From: Oscillospiraceae bacterium
GTDB taxonomy: Bacteria; Bacillota; Clostridia; Oscillospirales; Oscillospiraceae
Direction: 5' to 3'
Length of the DNA: 13,104 nucleotides
Assembly (NCBI GenBank): GCA_016296635.1
Contig: JAEDIZ010000056.1
Span: 1-13,104, forward strand
Positions 6,919 through 13,104 of the stretch are shown piece after piece. A program made the translations under genes and the position numbers. The notes under the pieces are model-generated. The model was not told the origin of the DNA and ran no database searches. It saw nothing but the letters and a program-made list of their open reading frames with translations. Positions within the stretch are counted from its first letter, which is position 1. Each line of letters starts with the position of its first letter.

Positions 6919-7281
6919 ATGAATTCCACATTCGCTTTTTTGGATTTGATTGCTTTAGGCTGCGGAATATACTGCCTGTATACCTGGATCAAGCTGGCTG
7001 TCGGAAAGAAGCTGTTTCAGAACGGTTTGCTGGTTCCCAAAGAAAAGACAGTCAAGGATTGCCTGGATGAGCAGGCGTACATCGCATACATCATGCCGCC
7101 GCTTGCAACAACGGCTATCGTTACAACGCTATACGGTGCGTTTTGTCTGCTGAACGATATGTCACAAACCCCGATTGCTGCATTCCCGTGGAATCTTGTG
7201 ATGCTGGCGGCAGTTCTCGGCTGCCTTGTCTGGTTTGCGGTGCGCAACAGCAAAGCCAACCGTGAGTATTTTGGCATGTAA
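6919..7281 (+). CDS. Small integral membrane protein of unknown function
   Basis: 120 residues, start ATG 6919 preceded by GGAG at a normal distance. The ribosome site lies inside the end of the interrupted gene upstream, so the two were probably coupled. Three hydrophobic segments are visible at about residues 5-24, 56-77 and 87-107. They are separated by a charged loop (GKKLFQNGLLVPKEKTVKDCLDE condensed around residues 29-51) and followed by a short basic tail ending in NREYFGM. No catalytic motif, metal site or signal peptidase site is recognisable. It is the last gene before a strong terminator, so it closes the alaX-nudC transcription unit or a small unit starting after nudC. I do not recognise the family. 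Confidence 0.75.
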   Translation: MNSTFAFLDLIALGCGIYCLYTWIKLAVGKKLFQNGLLVPKEKTVKDCLDEQAYIAYIMPPLATTAIVTTLYGAFCLLNDMSQTPIAAFPWNLVMLAAVLGCLVWFAVRNSKANREYFGM

Positions 7282-7286
7282 TTTTG

Positions 7287-7318
7287 AATTCCCGGTCATA
7301 TAGACCGGGAATTTTCTT
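7287..7318 (+). terminator. Intrinsic terminator after the small membrane protein gene
   Basis: Perfect 11 bp stem AATTCCCGGTC / GACCGGGAATT with loop ATATA, followed by TTCTT. It begins 6 bp after the stop codon. Confidence 0.9.
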
Positions 7319-7345
7319 GTAAACAGGAAAGATCTGTGGTAAACT
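7317..7345 (+). promoter_or_regulatory. Promoter of prfC
   Basis: -35 TTGTAA (7317-7322), a 17 bp spacer, and an extended -10 TGGTAAACT (hexamer 7340-7345). It sits at the tail of the preceding terminator and leaves a leader of about 85 nt, containing a weak CTGCC/GGCAG hairpin, before the ribosome site. Confidence 0.55.
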
Positions 7346-7437
7346 ATAACAGTTTGGTTGAAAAATACACAGGATACTGAACCATATAGTACTGCCTTTT
7401 ATCGGCAGAATCGATATCTCGTTTTGGAGGATTTTCC

Positions 7438-9024
7438 ATGGCAGCCTTGAAAGAAGAAATCAGCCGCCGCAGGACCTTTGCCATCATTTCGCATCCTGAC
7501 GCCGGTAAAACGACCTTAACGGAAAAATTCCTGCTTTACGGCGGCGCCATTGCGCAGGCCGGTGCAGTCAAGGGAAAAAAGAACAGCCGGGCAGCGGTGT
7601 CCGACTGGATGGAAATTGAAAAGCAGCGCGGTATCTCCGTGACCTCGTCCGTCATGCAGTTCCAGTATGAGGGTTTCTGCATCAACATTCTCGATACGCC
7701 GGGTCACCAGGACTTTTCCGAGGATACCTACCGTACACTGATGGCGGCGGATGCCGCCGTCATGGTCATTGATGGCGCCAAGGGTGTCGAGCCGCAGACA
7801 AGAAAGCTCTTCAAGGTCTGCGCTATGCGGCATATCCCTATTTTTACCTTTGTCAACAAGATGGACCGTGAGTCCAGAGATCCCTTTGAACTGTTGGATG
7901 AACTGGAAAATGAGCTTGGTATCGAAACCTACGCATGGAACTGGCCCATCGGCTCCGGCAAGGAGTTTCAGGGTGTGTATGACCGCAGAAGCGGCCAGCT
8001 GCTGTTCTTCTCCGGCATTTCCGGAAAGAACCGCGCAGATAAAATGGAGATCGATCTCTATGATCCGGCAGTCGCGGAGCTGATCGGCGAACGCCGTCAT
8101 AATCAGCTCAAGGACGATGTGGAGCTGCTGGGTGCAGGCCGTGATTTCGATATGGAAGCTGTGCAGGGCGGCACACTCAGTCCCGTCTTCTTCGGCTCGG
8201 CTCTGACCAATTTCGGCGTTGAGCCTTTCCTCGAAGCCTTTTTGCAGATGACGCCGAGTCCTTTGGCAAGAGAGGCCGACTGCGGCGAGATCGATACCTT
8301 CAGCCCGGAATTCTCCGCCTTTGTTTTCAAGATTCAGGCAAACATGAACAAGGCCCATCGCGACCGCCTCGCGTTCATGCGCATCTGCTCCGGCAAGTTT
8401 GAACGTGACGCAGAATATTACCACGTGCAGGGCAACAAGAAAATGCGCCTTTCCCAGCCCCAGCAGCTGATGGCGCAGGAGCGCGAGATCGTGGATGAGG
8501 CGTATGCCGGCGACATCATCGGCGTGTTCGACCCGGGCATTTTCTCCATCGGCGATACCATCTGTGTGCCGGGGAAAAAGTTCAGGTTCGGCGGCATTCC
8601 CACTTTTGCGCCGGAGCATTTCTCCCGCGTCAGTCCGAGAGATTCCATGAAGCGCAAGCAGTTTATCAAGGGTACCGAGCAGATCGCGCAGGAAGGCGCG
8701 ATTCAGATCTTCCGTCTGCCGAATTCCGGTATGGAAGAGGTCATTGTCGGCGTCGTCGGTACGCTGCAGTTCGACGTGTTCCAGTACCGTATGAAGTCGG
8801 AATACGGTGTTGACCTTCGCATGGAGGGCCTGCCCTATGAGCAGCTGCGCTTCATCGTGAAGTCCCCGAAGGAGGACCTCAAGGATCTGACGCTTTCCTC
8901 CGACGTGGAGCTGCTGGAGGACTATCGCGGCAGAAGCCTGCTGGTGTTCTCCTCCTTCTGGTCCATCGATTATACCATCAAGCGCAATCCCGGCCTTGAG
9001 CTTTCGGAGACCGCGGAAAACTGA
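7438..9024 (+). CDS. prfC: Peptide chain release factor 3
   Basis: Translational GTPase that speeds recycling of release factors 1 and 2 from the ribosome after termination. It has 528 residues, the usual length for RF3. The GTP-binding motifs are all present: P-loop SHPDAGKTT (18-26), the switch region around SDWMEIEKQRGISVTSS (54-70), DTPGHQDF (86-93) and NKMD (140-143). The MEIEKQRGISVTSSVMQF context separates RF3 from EF-G and LepA. A beta-barrel domain II (about 290-390) and the RF3-specific C-terminal domain follow, with EVIVGVVGTLQFDVFQYRMKSEYGV near residue 440. ATG 7438 has GGAGG (7426-7430) at 7 bp spacing. It is a single-gene unit between its own promoter and terminator. Long open frames on the opposite strand are codon-usage shadows. 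Confidence 0.97.
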   Translation: MAALKEEISRRRTFAIISHPDAGKTTLTEKFLLYGGAIAQAGAVKGKKNSRAAVSDWMEIEKQRGISVTSSVMQFQYEGFCINILDTPGHQDFSEDTYRTLMAADAAVMVIDGAKGVEPQTRKLFKVCAMRHIPIFTFVNKMDRESRDPFELLDELENELGIETYAWNWPIGSGKEFQGVYDRRSGQLLFFSGISGKNRADKMEIDLYDPAVAELIGERRHNQLKDDVELLGAGRDFDMEAVQGGTLSPVFFGSALTNFGVEPFLEAFLQMTPSPLAREADCGEIDTFSPEFSAFVFKIQANMNKAHRDRLAFMRICSGKFERDAEYYHVQGNKKMRLSQPQQLMAQEREIVDEAYAGDIIGVFDPGIFSIGDTICVPGKKFRFGGIPTFAPEHFSRVSPRDSMKRKQFIKGTEQIAQEGAIQIFRLPNSGMEEVIVGVVGTLQFDVFQYRMKSEYGVDLRMEGLPYEQLRFIVKSPKEDLKDLTLSSDVELLEDYRGRSLLVFSSFWSIDYTIKRNPGLELSETAEN

Positions 9025-9025
9025 T

Positions 9026-9058
9026 AAAAAACGGACGGCAAACGCCGTCCGTTTTTTT
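9026..9058 (+). terminator. Intrinsic terminator of prfC
   Basis: Stem ACGGACGGC / GCCGTCCGT with loop AAAC, extended by A-T pairs and followed by T7. It starts immediately after the prfC stop and would work on both strands. Confidence 0.93.
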
Positions 9059-9109
9059 ACTGTAAATTGAAAGAAATTCATAATCTGTCTACTATTTCCG
9101 GCGGCTTTG

Positions 9110-9118
9110 TGGTAAAAT
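9110..9118 (+). promoter_or_regulatory. Promoter of the trxA-FTR operon
   Basis: Extended -10 TGGTAAAAT (hexamer 9113-9118), preceded by TGTGG exactly as in the prfC promoter. No convincing -35 hexamer is seen at 16-18 bp. It lies 32 bp before the trxA start. Confidence 0.55.
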
Positions 9119-9149
9119 AAAACCAAAGTTAAAAAGGAGGGGACTTCTC

Positions 9150-9461
9150 ATGACAGTCATTACGGCAGAGAATTTTGAGCGCGAAGTGATCGGCAGCGAA
9201 AAGCTGACGGTTTTGGACTTCTGGGCGACCTGGTGCGGCCCGTGCATGATGCTTTCTCCCATCATGGAGGAACTGGACGCGGAAATGCCGGATGTGAAGT
9301 TCTGCAAGTGCAACGTGGATGAGCAGATGGAGCTTGCCATGCAGTTCAGAATCGAATCCATTCCGACACTGCTGCTTGTAAAGAACGGCAAGGTCGTGAA
9401 CAAACTGGTCGGTTTCCGGGAAAAGAGTGCGCTGATCAAGGATATTGAGGACGCAAAATGA
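9150..9461 (+). CDS. trxA: Thioredoxin
   Basis: Small cytosolic dithiol protein that reduces disulfides in target proteins, 103 residues. The active site WCGPC (Cys29, Cys32) sits in DFWATWCGPCMMLSP, the cis-proline is in SIPTLLL (Pro72), and the C-terminal KNGKVVNKLVGF strand is typical. AAGGAGG (9134-9140) precedes ATG 9150 by 9 bp. Its stop overlaps the start of the ferredoxin-thioredoxin reductase-like gene (ATGA, 9458-9461). This coupling argues that the downstream protein is its electron donor. One oddity is an extra Cys-Lys-Cys (Cys52, Cys54) in the strand that usually reads like VKVNVD. It could be an additional redox or metal-binding pair, or simply a lineage substitution. Confidence 0.95.
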   Translation: MTVITAENFEREVIGSEKLTVLDFWATWCGPCMMLSPIMEELDAEMPDVKFCKCNVDEQMELAMQFRIESIPTLLLVKNGKVVNKLVGFREKSALIKDIEDAK

Positions 9462-9655
9462 AGATAAGACTCAATGAAAACGAAGAAGTGGTTGCCCGTG
9501 TGAAGGAAGGCCTCAAGCGCACGGGCGGCTACTGCCCCTGCAGACTCGCCCGTACGGAGGAGAACAAGTGTATGTGCGAGGAATTCAAGGCACAGATCAG
9601 CGATCCCGAGTTTGAGGGGTACTGTCATTGCAGGTTGTATTACAAAGAAAAATAA
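9458..9655 (+). CDS. Ferredoxin-thioredoxin reductase catalytic (beta) chain-like protein
   Basis: Predicted iron-sulfur disulfide reductase that passes electrons from ferredoxin to the thioredoxin encoded just upstream, 65 residues. Six cysteines form CPC (26-28), CMC (38-40) and CHC (56-58), the arrangement of the FTR catalytic chain: four Cys bind a [4Fe-4S] cluster and two form the active disulfide. In plant and cyanobacterial FTR the order is CPC-x16-CPC-x8-CHC. Here it is CPC-x9-CMC-x15-CHC, with the same total distance (27 residues) between outer motifs but the middle pair moved. The protein is also much shorter than the chloroplast enzyme. No variable FTR subunit and no NADPH-thioredoxin reductase is nearby, so it probably works alone, as proposed for anaerobe ferredoxin-disulfide reductases. 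Confidence 0.85.
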   Translation: MKIRLNENEEVVARVKEGLKRTGGYCPCRLARTEENKCMCEEFKAQISDPEFEGYCHCRLYYKEK

Positions 9656-9702
9656 GTGTTTACTGCGTAATTCTTAAAAATACTAAAGAGAGCGAACAAC
9701 CA

Positions 9703-9730
9703 TTGTTTTTTTTCAAAAAGATGATAGAAT
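9703..9730 (+). promoter_or_regulatory. Promoter of the SLH-domain surface protein gene
   Basis: -35 TTGTTT (9703-9708), a 16 bp T/A-rich spacer, and an extended -10 TGATAGAAT (hexamer 9725-9730). It lies about 40 bp before the ATG. No terminator is visible between the FTR-like gene and this promoter, so some readthrough is possible. Confidence 0.65.
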
Positions 9731-9769
9731 GAAAAACAGAATACTACAGATATGAAAGAGAGGCACATT

Positions 9770-12661
9770 ATGGAAAAAATGAAGAAGCTTGCCAGCTTCC
9801 TGCTGGTGCTGGCCATGGTGATGGCGATGGTTCCGGCGGTGCTGGCAGCAGAGAAGGCTGTCGATTCCGTAACGATCAGCCAAGAAACTGCCGAACTGAA
9901 AGTCGGCGAAACCGTTACTTTGACGGCTGAGCCGCAGTATGCAGAAGGGGAAGGCGACAACGTTAATGTTGCATGGTCGAGCAGTAAAGAAAGTGTTGCT
10001 ACCGTTTTGAACGGTGTCGTGACTGCCGTTGCAGAAGGCTCGGCAACGATCACCGCGACTGCCGGCGGCAAGACTGCGACCTGTGAAGTCACTGTAACTA
10101 AGGCAACAGCCACAGTCGGAACGCCTGATGCTCTGTTCTTTGCAGTTGGCAAGGGTACAGAGACCGAGATCAAAGCAGCGATTATCGCAAAGGTATCTCC
10201 TGAGGCTGCACGCCAGTATGCAACTGTGGCTTTGAAGGACGGAACAGATGCATTTGATCCGAGCAAAAAAAATACGCAGACTCTGACCTATGTTGTATCT
10301 ATTCCTGAGGATAATGCATACTATTCTTTGGCATCGACAGAAGTATCCGTCAACGTAACTGTAAAAGATGCCCCTGTTATCAACAAGGTTGAAGTTACCG
10401 CAGACAGTGATAAATTCATTTTTGAGGATATCAGCGGAACATCTGTTGTTAGTCTGACTGCGGCTGCAACTTTGCCAGAAGGGTCTTCTGCGAAATCGTA
10501 TCATTATGAATGGTATAAAGAAGCTCAGAAAGTCGGCAGTGATAGCTCTACTTATGATGTACCGAAGGACGATTTCAAAAACTCAGAATCTGTTTCGTAT
10601 ACCTGCGCCGTAACGCCCGTCGATGAAAACGGCATTGAGGGTAAGCCTGTGACTGGCCGTATCAAGATCGAGGTCAAAAAGAAGTACACCGCAACGGTTA
10701 CGCTGTCCAATACGACCGTAAAGCCGCAGAACAGTATCACACTGCCTGTCCCCACGGTGAAAGCGAACAAGGTTGAAGGAAACGAGTTCAAGTGGACGGT
10801 GCTGAGTGCCAACAACTTCACCTATACATACTCTATTTCTTCCACAGCTTTTGCGGCGGTTTCCGGGAACGTGTTTACGGCCAAGAATGTCGGTACGAAT
10901 ACCGGTACACCGTCTCAGAAGGTGACTGTAACCCTGAATGTCAAGAGCAAGGATACAACGCCCGTTGATCTCTGCACAGCCACGGCAGATATCACCATTA
11001 CCGCGCCAAAGACCGAGGACATTGCGATCTTTGAAAACACGGAATTCTCCGACTGGGAGATCGCCTATGCAGTCAGCACAGCACTGCACGGCGCAAACGG
11101 ATACTACGGCTACTACGATGAAACGCAGAAGGTCAGCTTCTCCGCCACAAACGGTAAGCTGTATAACAATCGGTTTACCTCAGGCGTGACCTCAATCACC
11201 AGCGCAATTCCCGATTCCTGGGTTACAACAACCGGCAAGAACACCGTCAACAGCACCTATTTCATCCGCAACAGAAATGCCACGAATGCCTATGTGAAGT
11301 TCTATGCTCTTGATAAGGACGGCGGCATCATTGCTTATGGTGAGATGAAGTCGGCGGAAAACAAGACGGTTAACTATTCCGTTTCTTCCAGTGAAAACGT
11401 TGTGTTCGATGAAGATGATTTCCTGAAGTTCTTCCGTGAGGCGACGGGAAGCACAAGCGCAACACTCGGCTATGTCAGATTCAGCCCCGAAATGTACAGC
11501 ATCAGAAATATCAGCGGTACCGGTAAGTATGGCGCCCTCTATGACGGCACCGGCTATGCGGCGTCTTACGTCAAGTCTACGGATACATTCTATTACAACG
11601 CAACTGCACTTCAGGATGATCTGGATGCCGTAACTTATTACGCAGACAGCACCAGTGCAAAATATGTTGTCTACATTCCGTTTACCGCTACCGGCAAGGT
11701 TGGCCTTTCTGATAGAACCGTGACCGGCATGGTTGCGATCTCTGTCAACAATGACAGTGCGATTACCATGCTCGGCACGACCTTCAAGGCTGCCGGCATC
11801 AAGAATGAGATCCTCGCAGAAAATTCTACGATCTCTTCCGCTATCGCTTATGTCACATTCTCCGCTCCGGCTGATGCAGGTAAGCTGTACTATGACTACA
11901 GCTCCATCGTAACCGGCGCCAACACACCCGTCAGCGCTCTTGATAAGTTCTATTTCTCCGGCACCGGCTCGACGAAGCTCGTTGACAATGTTTATTTCGT
12001 CCCCGCAGCGGGCTGCAAGGATACGGTCAGCATTGCTTATACGCTTTACAACACCTCCAACAAGAGCCTTGCCACCGGAACCATCAGCTTCAGAGTTACA
12101 AAGAAGACTGCTTCCGGCATCTTCAACGACATCACCGCCTCCAACACCGGCAGCTGGTCTGCGGATGCCATTGACTTCCTTGCAACCAACGGCGTGATCA
12201 AGGGAACCGACAGCCGCACCTTTACGGCAACGGCAAACATGAAGCGCTGCGATTTCGTTGTGATGATGTACCGTCTGGCAGGCGAACCGTCCGTCAGAAA
12301 TTACAGCAACCCGTTCACTGACGTCAAGGCTACGGATTACTACTACAATGCAGTTCTGTGGGCTTATGCAAAGAATGTTGTTACCGGCAACAGCAAGACT
12401 ACCTTCAATCCGCAGGGCAACATCACCCGTGAACAGATTGCCGCAATTCTGTACCGCTACAGCGGCAGCCGCGGTGCTGCTTACAGCTACGCGCTTTCCG
12501 GCTACTATGATGCGAACAAGGTCAGCTCCTATGCGCTCGAAGCCATGCGTTGGGCCGTTTCCAACGGAATCATCTCCGGTTCCGGATACTATCTGAACCC
12601 GACCAACAATGCAACCCGTGCAGAAGTAGCTGCTATGCTCCATCGTTTCGTTACCAGATAA
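9770..12661 (+). CDS. Secreted Big2/Ig-like and triple-SLH cell-surface protein
   Basis: Cell-wall-attached surface or S-layer-type protein, 963 residues. ATG 9770 is preferred over the in-frame ATG at 9752 because AGAGAGG (9757-9763) lies just upstream and the signal peptide then starts cleanly: MEKMKK, a hydrophobic core, predicted cleavage after AVLA (about 26/27). Order of modules: a Big2 bacterial Ig-like domain (about 30-112, with VDSVTISQETAELKVGETV and GSATITATAGGKTATCEVTV); three more beta-rich Ig-like segments (to about 415); three diverged copies of a Tyr/Ser-rich module (about 420-535, 543-670, 671-780), the last two each ending in a strand like GTVSI/TGxxxxxV; then three SLH domains (about 783-845, 846-908, 909-963) with FTDV, W-A, NGII and TRAEVAAML-type motifs. 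SLH domains bind pyruvylated wall polysaccharide. Only two cysteines-containing spots are seen outside the signal. It is the last gene of the unit. Confidence 0.93.
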   Translation: MEKMKKLASFLLVLAMVMAMVPAVLAAEKAVDSVTISQETAELKVGETVTLTAEPQYAEGEGDNVNVAWSSSKESVATVLNGVVTAVAEGSATITATAGGKTATCEVTVTKATATVGTPDALFFAVGKGTETEIKAAIIAKVSPEAARQYATVALKDGTDAFDPSKKNTQTLTYVVSIPEDNAYYSLASTEVSVNVTVKDAPVINKVEVTADSDKFIFEDISGTSVVSLTAAATLPEGSSAKSYHYEWYKEAQKVGSDSSTYDVPKDDFKNSESVSYTCAVTPVDENGIEGKPVTGRIKIEVKKKYTATVTLSNTTVKPQNSITLPVPTVKANKVEGNEFKWTVLSANNFTYTYSISSTAFAAVSGNVFTAKNVGTNTGTPSQKVTVTLNVKSKDTTPVDLCTATADITITAPKTEDIAIFENTEFSDWEIAYAVSTALHGANGYYGYYDETQKVSFSATNGKLYNNRFTSGVTSITSAIPDSWVTTTGKNTVNSTYFIRNRNATNAYVKFYALDKDGGIIAYGEMKSAENKTVNYSVSSSENVVFDEDDFLKFFREATGSTSATLGYVRFSPEMYSIRNISGTGKYGALYDGTGYAASYVKSTDTFYYNATALQDDLDAVTYYADSTSAKYVVYIPFTATGKVGLSDRTVTGMVAISVNNDSAITMLGTTFKAAGIKNEILAENSTISSAIAYVTFSAPADAGKLYYDYSSIVTGANTPVSALDKFYFSGTGSTKLVDNVYFVPAAGCKDTVSIAYTLYNTSNKSLATGTISFRVTKKTASGIFNDITASNTGSWSADAIDFLATNGVIKGTDSRTFTATANMKRCDFVVMMYRLAGEPSVRNYSNPFTDVKATDYYYNAVLWAYAKNVVTGNSKTTFNPQGNITREQIAAILYRYSGSRGAAYSYALSGYYDANKVSSYALEAMRWAVSNGIISGSGYYLNPTNNATRAEVAAMLHRFVTR

Positions 12662-12675
12662 AAACCAATGCGTTC

Positions 12676-12710
12676 AATCCGCCCTCTCTTTAACAGAGAG
12701 GGCGGATTTT
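12676..12710 (+). terminator. Intrinsic terminator of the surface protein gene
   Basis: A perfect 14 bp stem, AATCCGCCCTCTCT (12676-12689) with AGAGAGGGCGGATT (12695-12708), loop TTAAC, followed by T's. It starts 14 bp after the stop codon. Confidence 0.93.
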
Positions 12711-13104
12711 GTATGTGTGCGATATCCGAACTGTATGAAAAACTCCAACGCCGCACGGCGCAGGAGAATCCGACATCTATGAAAAACTTACCGAAGAATC
12801 GAGGGAGACGGGACTCTCTTTCGCTGCGGCGAAAGTCCCTGTTGCGGTGCCAGAAAAATGCTTCGGGCTGTCGCTTGTCCTCGCATTTTTCGACCGCTGC
12901 CACTCCTTATTGCTCGCTTTATCCGCCACAGGCGGCGCTCGCAAACGTCCCCACGGCGGTTGCGACAGTCCACCGGACTGCCGCTAAGAGCCGCCTTTTG
13001 AGTCCTCTTTCCTAACCAAAAAGGCTGCGGCTCATAAAGAGCCACAGCCTTTTTGGTGCAGTTGAGCAATCCAAATCCGAACCAGAAGCCGCTTTTTCAG
13101 CGGC
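12711..13104. repeat. Gene-free right end: cluster of stem-loops, probable dispersed structured repeat
   Basis: No start with a ribosome site or recognisable protein was found here. Open frames exist on both strands, but they read Arg/Cys/Leu-rich low-plausibility peptides. Instead there is a row of palindromes: GGGAC..TTTCGC / GCGAAAGTCCC (12810-12839, 4-base bulge); GCGGT plus GAAAAATGC / GCATTTTTC plus ACCGC (12844-12897); CCGCC-ACA-GGCGG (12923-12935); GGCGG..CAGTCC-ACC-GGACTG..CCGCC (12955-12995); the stem at 13016-13056; and GCCGCT/AGCGGC (13088-13104, at the edge). TATGAAAAACT occurs twice (from 12734 and 12779). Such nested hairpins suggest a dispersed intergenic element, but repetition elsewhere in the genome cannot be seen from this window. 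Confidence 0.45.
13016..13056. terminator. Strong terminator-like hairpin, bidirectional
   Basis: CCAAAAAGGCTG-C-GGCTC / GAGCC-A-CAGCCTTTTTGG: 17 pairs with one mismatch and loop ATAAA (13034-13038). The A/T-rich base of the stem supplies a T5 run on both strands, so it could end transcription arriving from either side, including from a minus-strand gene beyond the right edge. Confidence 0.65.

Noticed and set aside
7516..9126. Minus-strand open frame of over 500 codons across prfC
   Set aside because: Antisense shadow caused by codon bias; it is rich in His/Gln/Leu, has no motifs, and would start inside the trxA upstream region without a suitable site.
11192..12643. Minus-strand open frame of over 480 codons across the surface protein
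   Set aside because: Shadow of the SLH-protein coding strand; low-complexity Val/Ile/Arg sequence with no start signal.
12779..12987. Open plus-strand frame reading YEKLTEESRETGLSFAAAK and on to a Cys/Arg-rich end
   Set aside because: It has no start codon with a ribosome site, its second half is a Leu/Cys/Arg-rich translation of palindromes, and other frames are equally open. It is more likely a repeat read in frame.
13054..13090. tRNA-like 3' end on the minus strand (TTCGGAT loop and terminal CACCA)
   Set aside because: The T-arm would need mostly G-T pairs, the acceptor partner strand is not found, and the rest of a cloverleaf cannot be drawn before the window edge.

Overview
The window looks like a chromosomal segment of an anaerobic Gram-positive Clostridia bacterium, probably of the Oscillospirales/Ruminococcaceae type. 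Reasons: strong AAGGAGG-type ribosome binding sites, short intergenic gaps closed by intrinsic terminators, a lipoprotein TRAP binding protein, a surface protein with three C-terminal SLH domains, and a thioredoxin paired with a ferredoxin-type reductase subunit. The taxonomic call is inference from protein style. No phage, insertion sequence, CRISPR array, rRNA or tRNA is visible, and most of the segment is ordinary housekeeping and surface chromosome.

Left part, minus strand (1-4440): a TAXI-type TRAP transporter, with the lipoprotein binding protein (1588-2550) upstream of the fused DctQ-DctM permease, which runs off the left edge. A perfect GC-rich hairpin lies between the two genes. The transporter promoter is preceded by very A-rich DNA with helically phased A-tracts. 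Upstream of that is mgtE (2827-4206), with its own terminator, a near-consensus promoter about 240 bp from the start codon, and a highly structured leader that does not match the known M-box.

Middle, plus strand (4500-9060): an overlapping pair, alaX (alanyl-tRNA editing) and nudC (NAD-cap/NADH pyrophosphatase); a small membrane-protein gene that has a good RBS but is broken by an in-frame TGA; a second small membrane protein; a terminator; then prfC (release factor 3) as a single-gene unit with its own promoter and terminator.

Right part, plus strand (9060-13104): a two-gene redox operon, trxA plus a 65-residue ferredoxin-thioredoxin reductase catalytic chain, overlapping by ATGA. This implies thioredoxin reduced by ferredoxin rather than NADPH. 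It is followed by a 963-residue secreted cell-wall protein (signal peptide, Big2/Ig-like modules, degenerate internal repeats, three SLH domains) with its own promoter and a strong terminator. The last ~400 bp carry no convincing gene but contain a run of five or six stem-loops that looks like a dispersed structured repeat.

The points most worth following up are the mgtE leader RNA, the interrupted small membrane gene with an RBS-proximal inverted repeat, the palindrome cluster at the right end, and the unusual cysteine spacing of the FTR-like protein.
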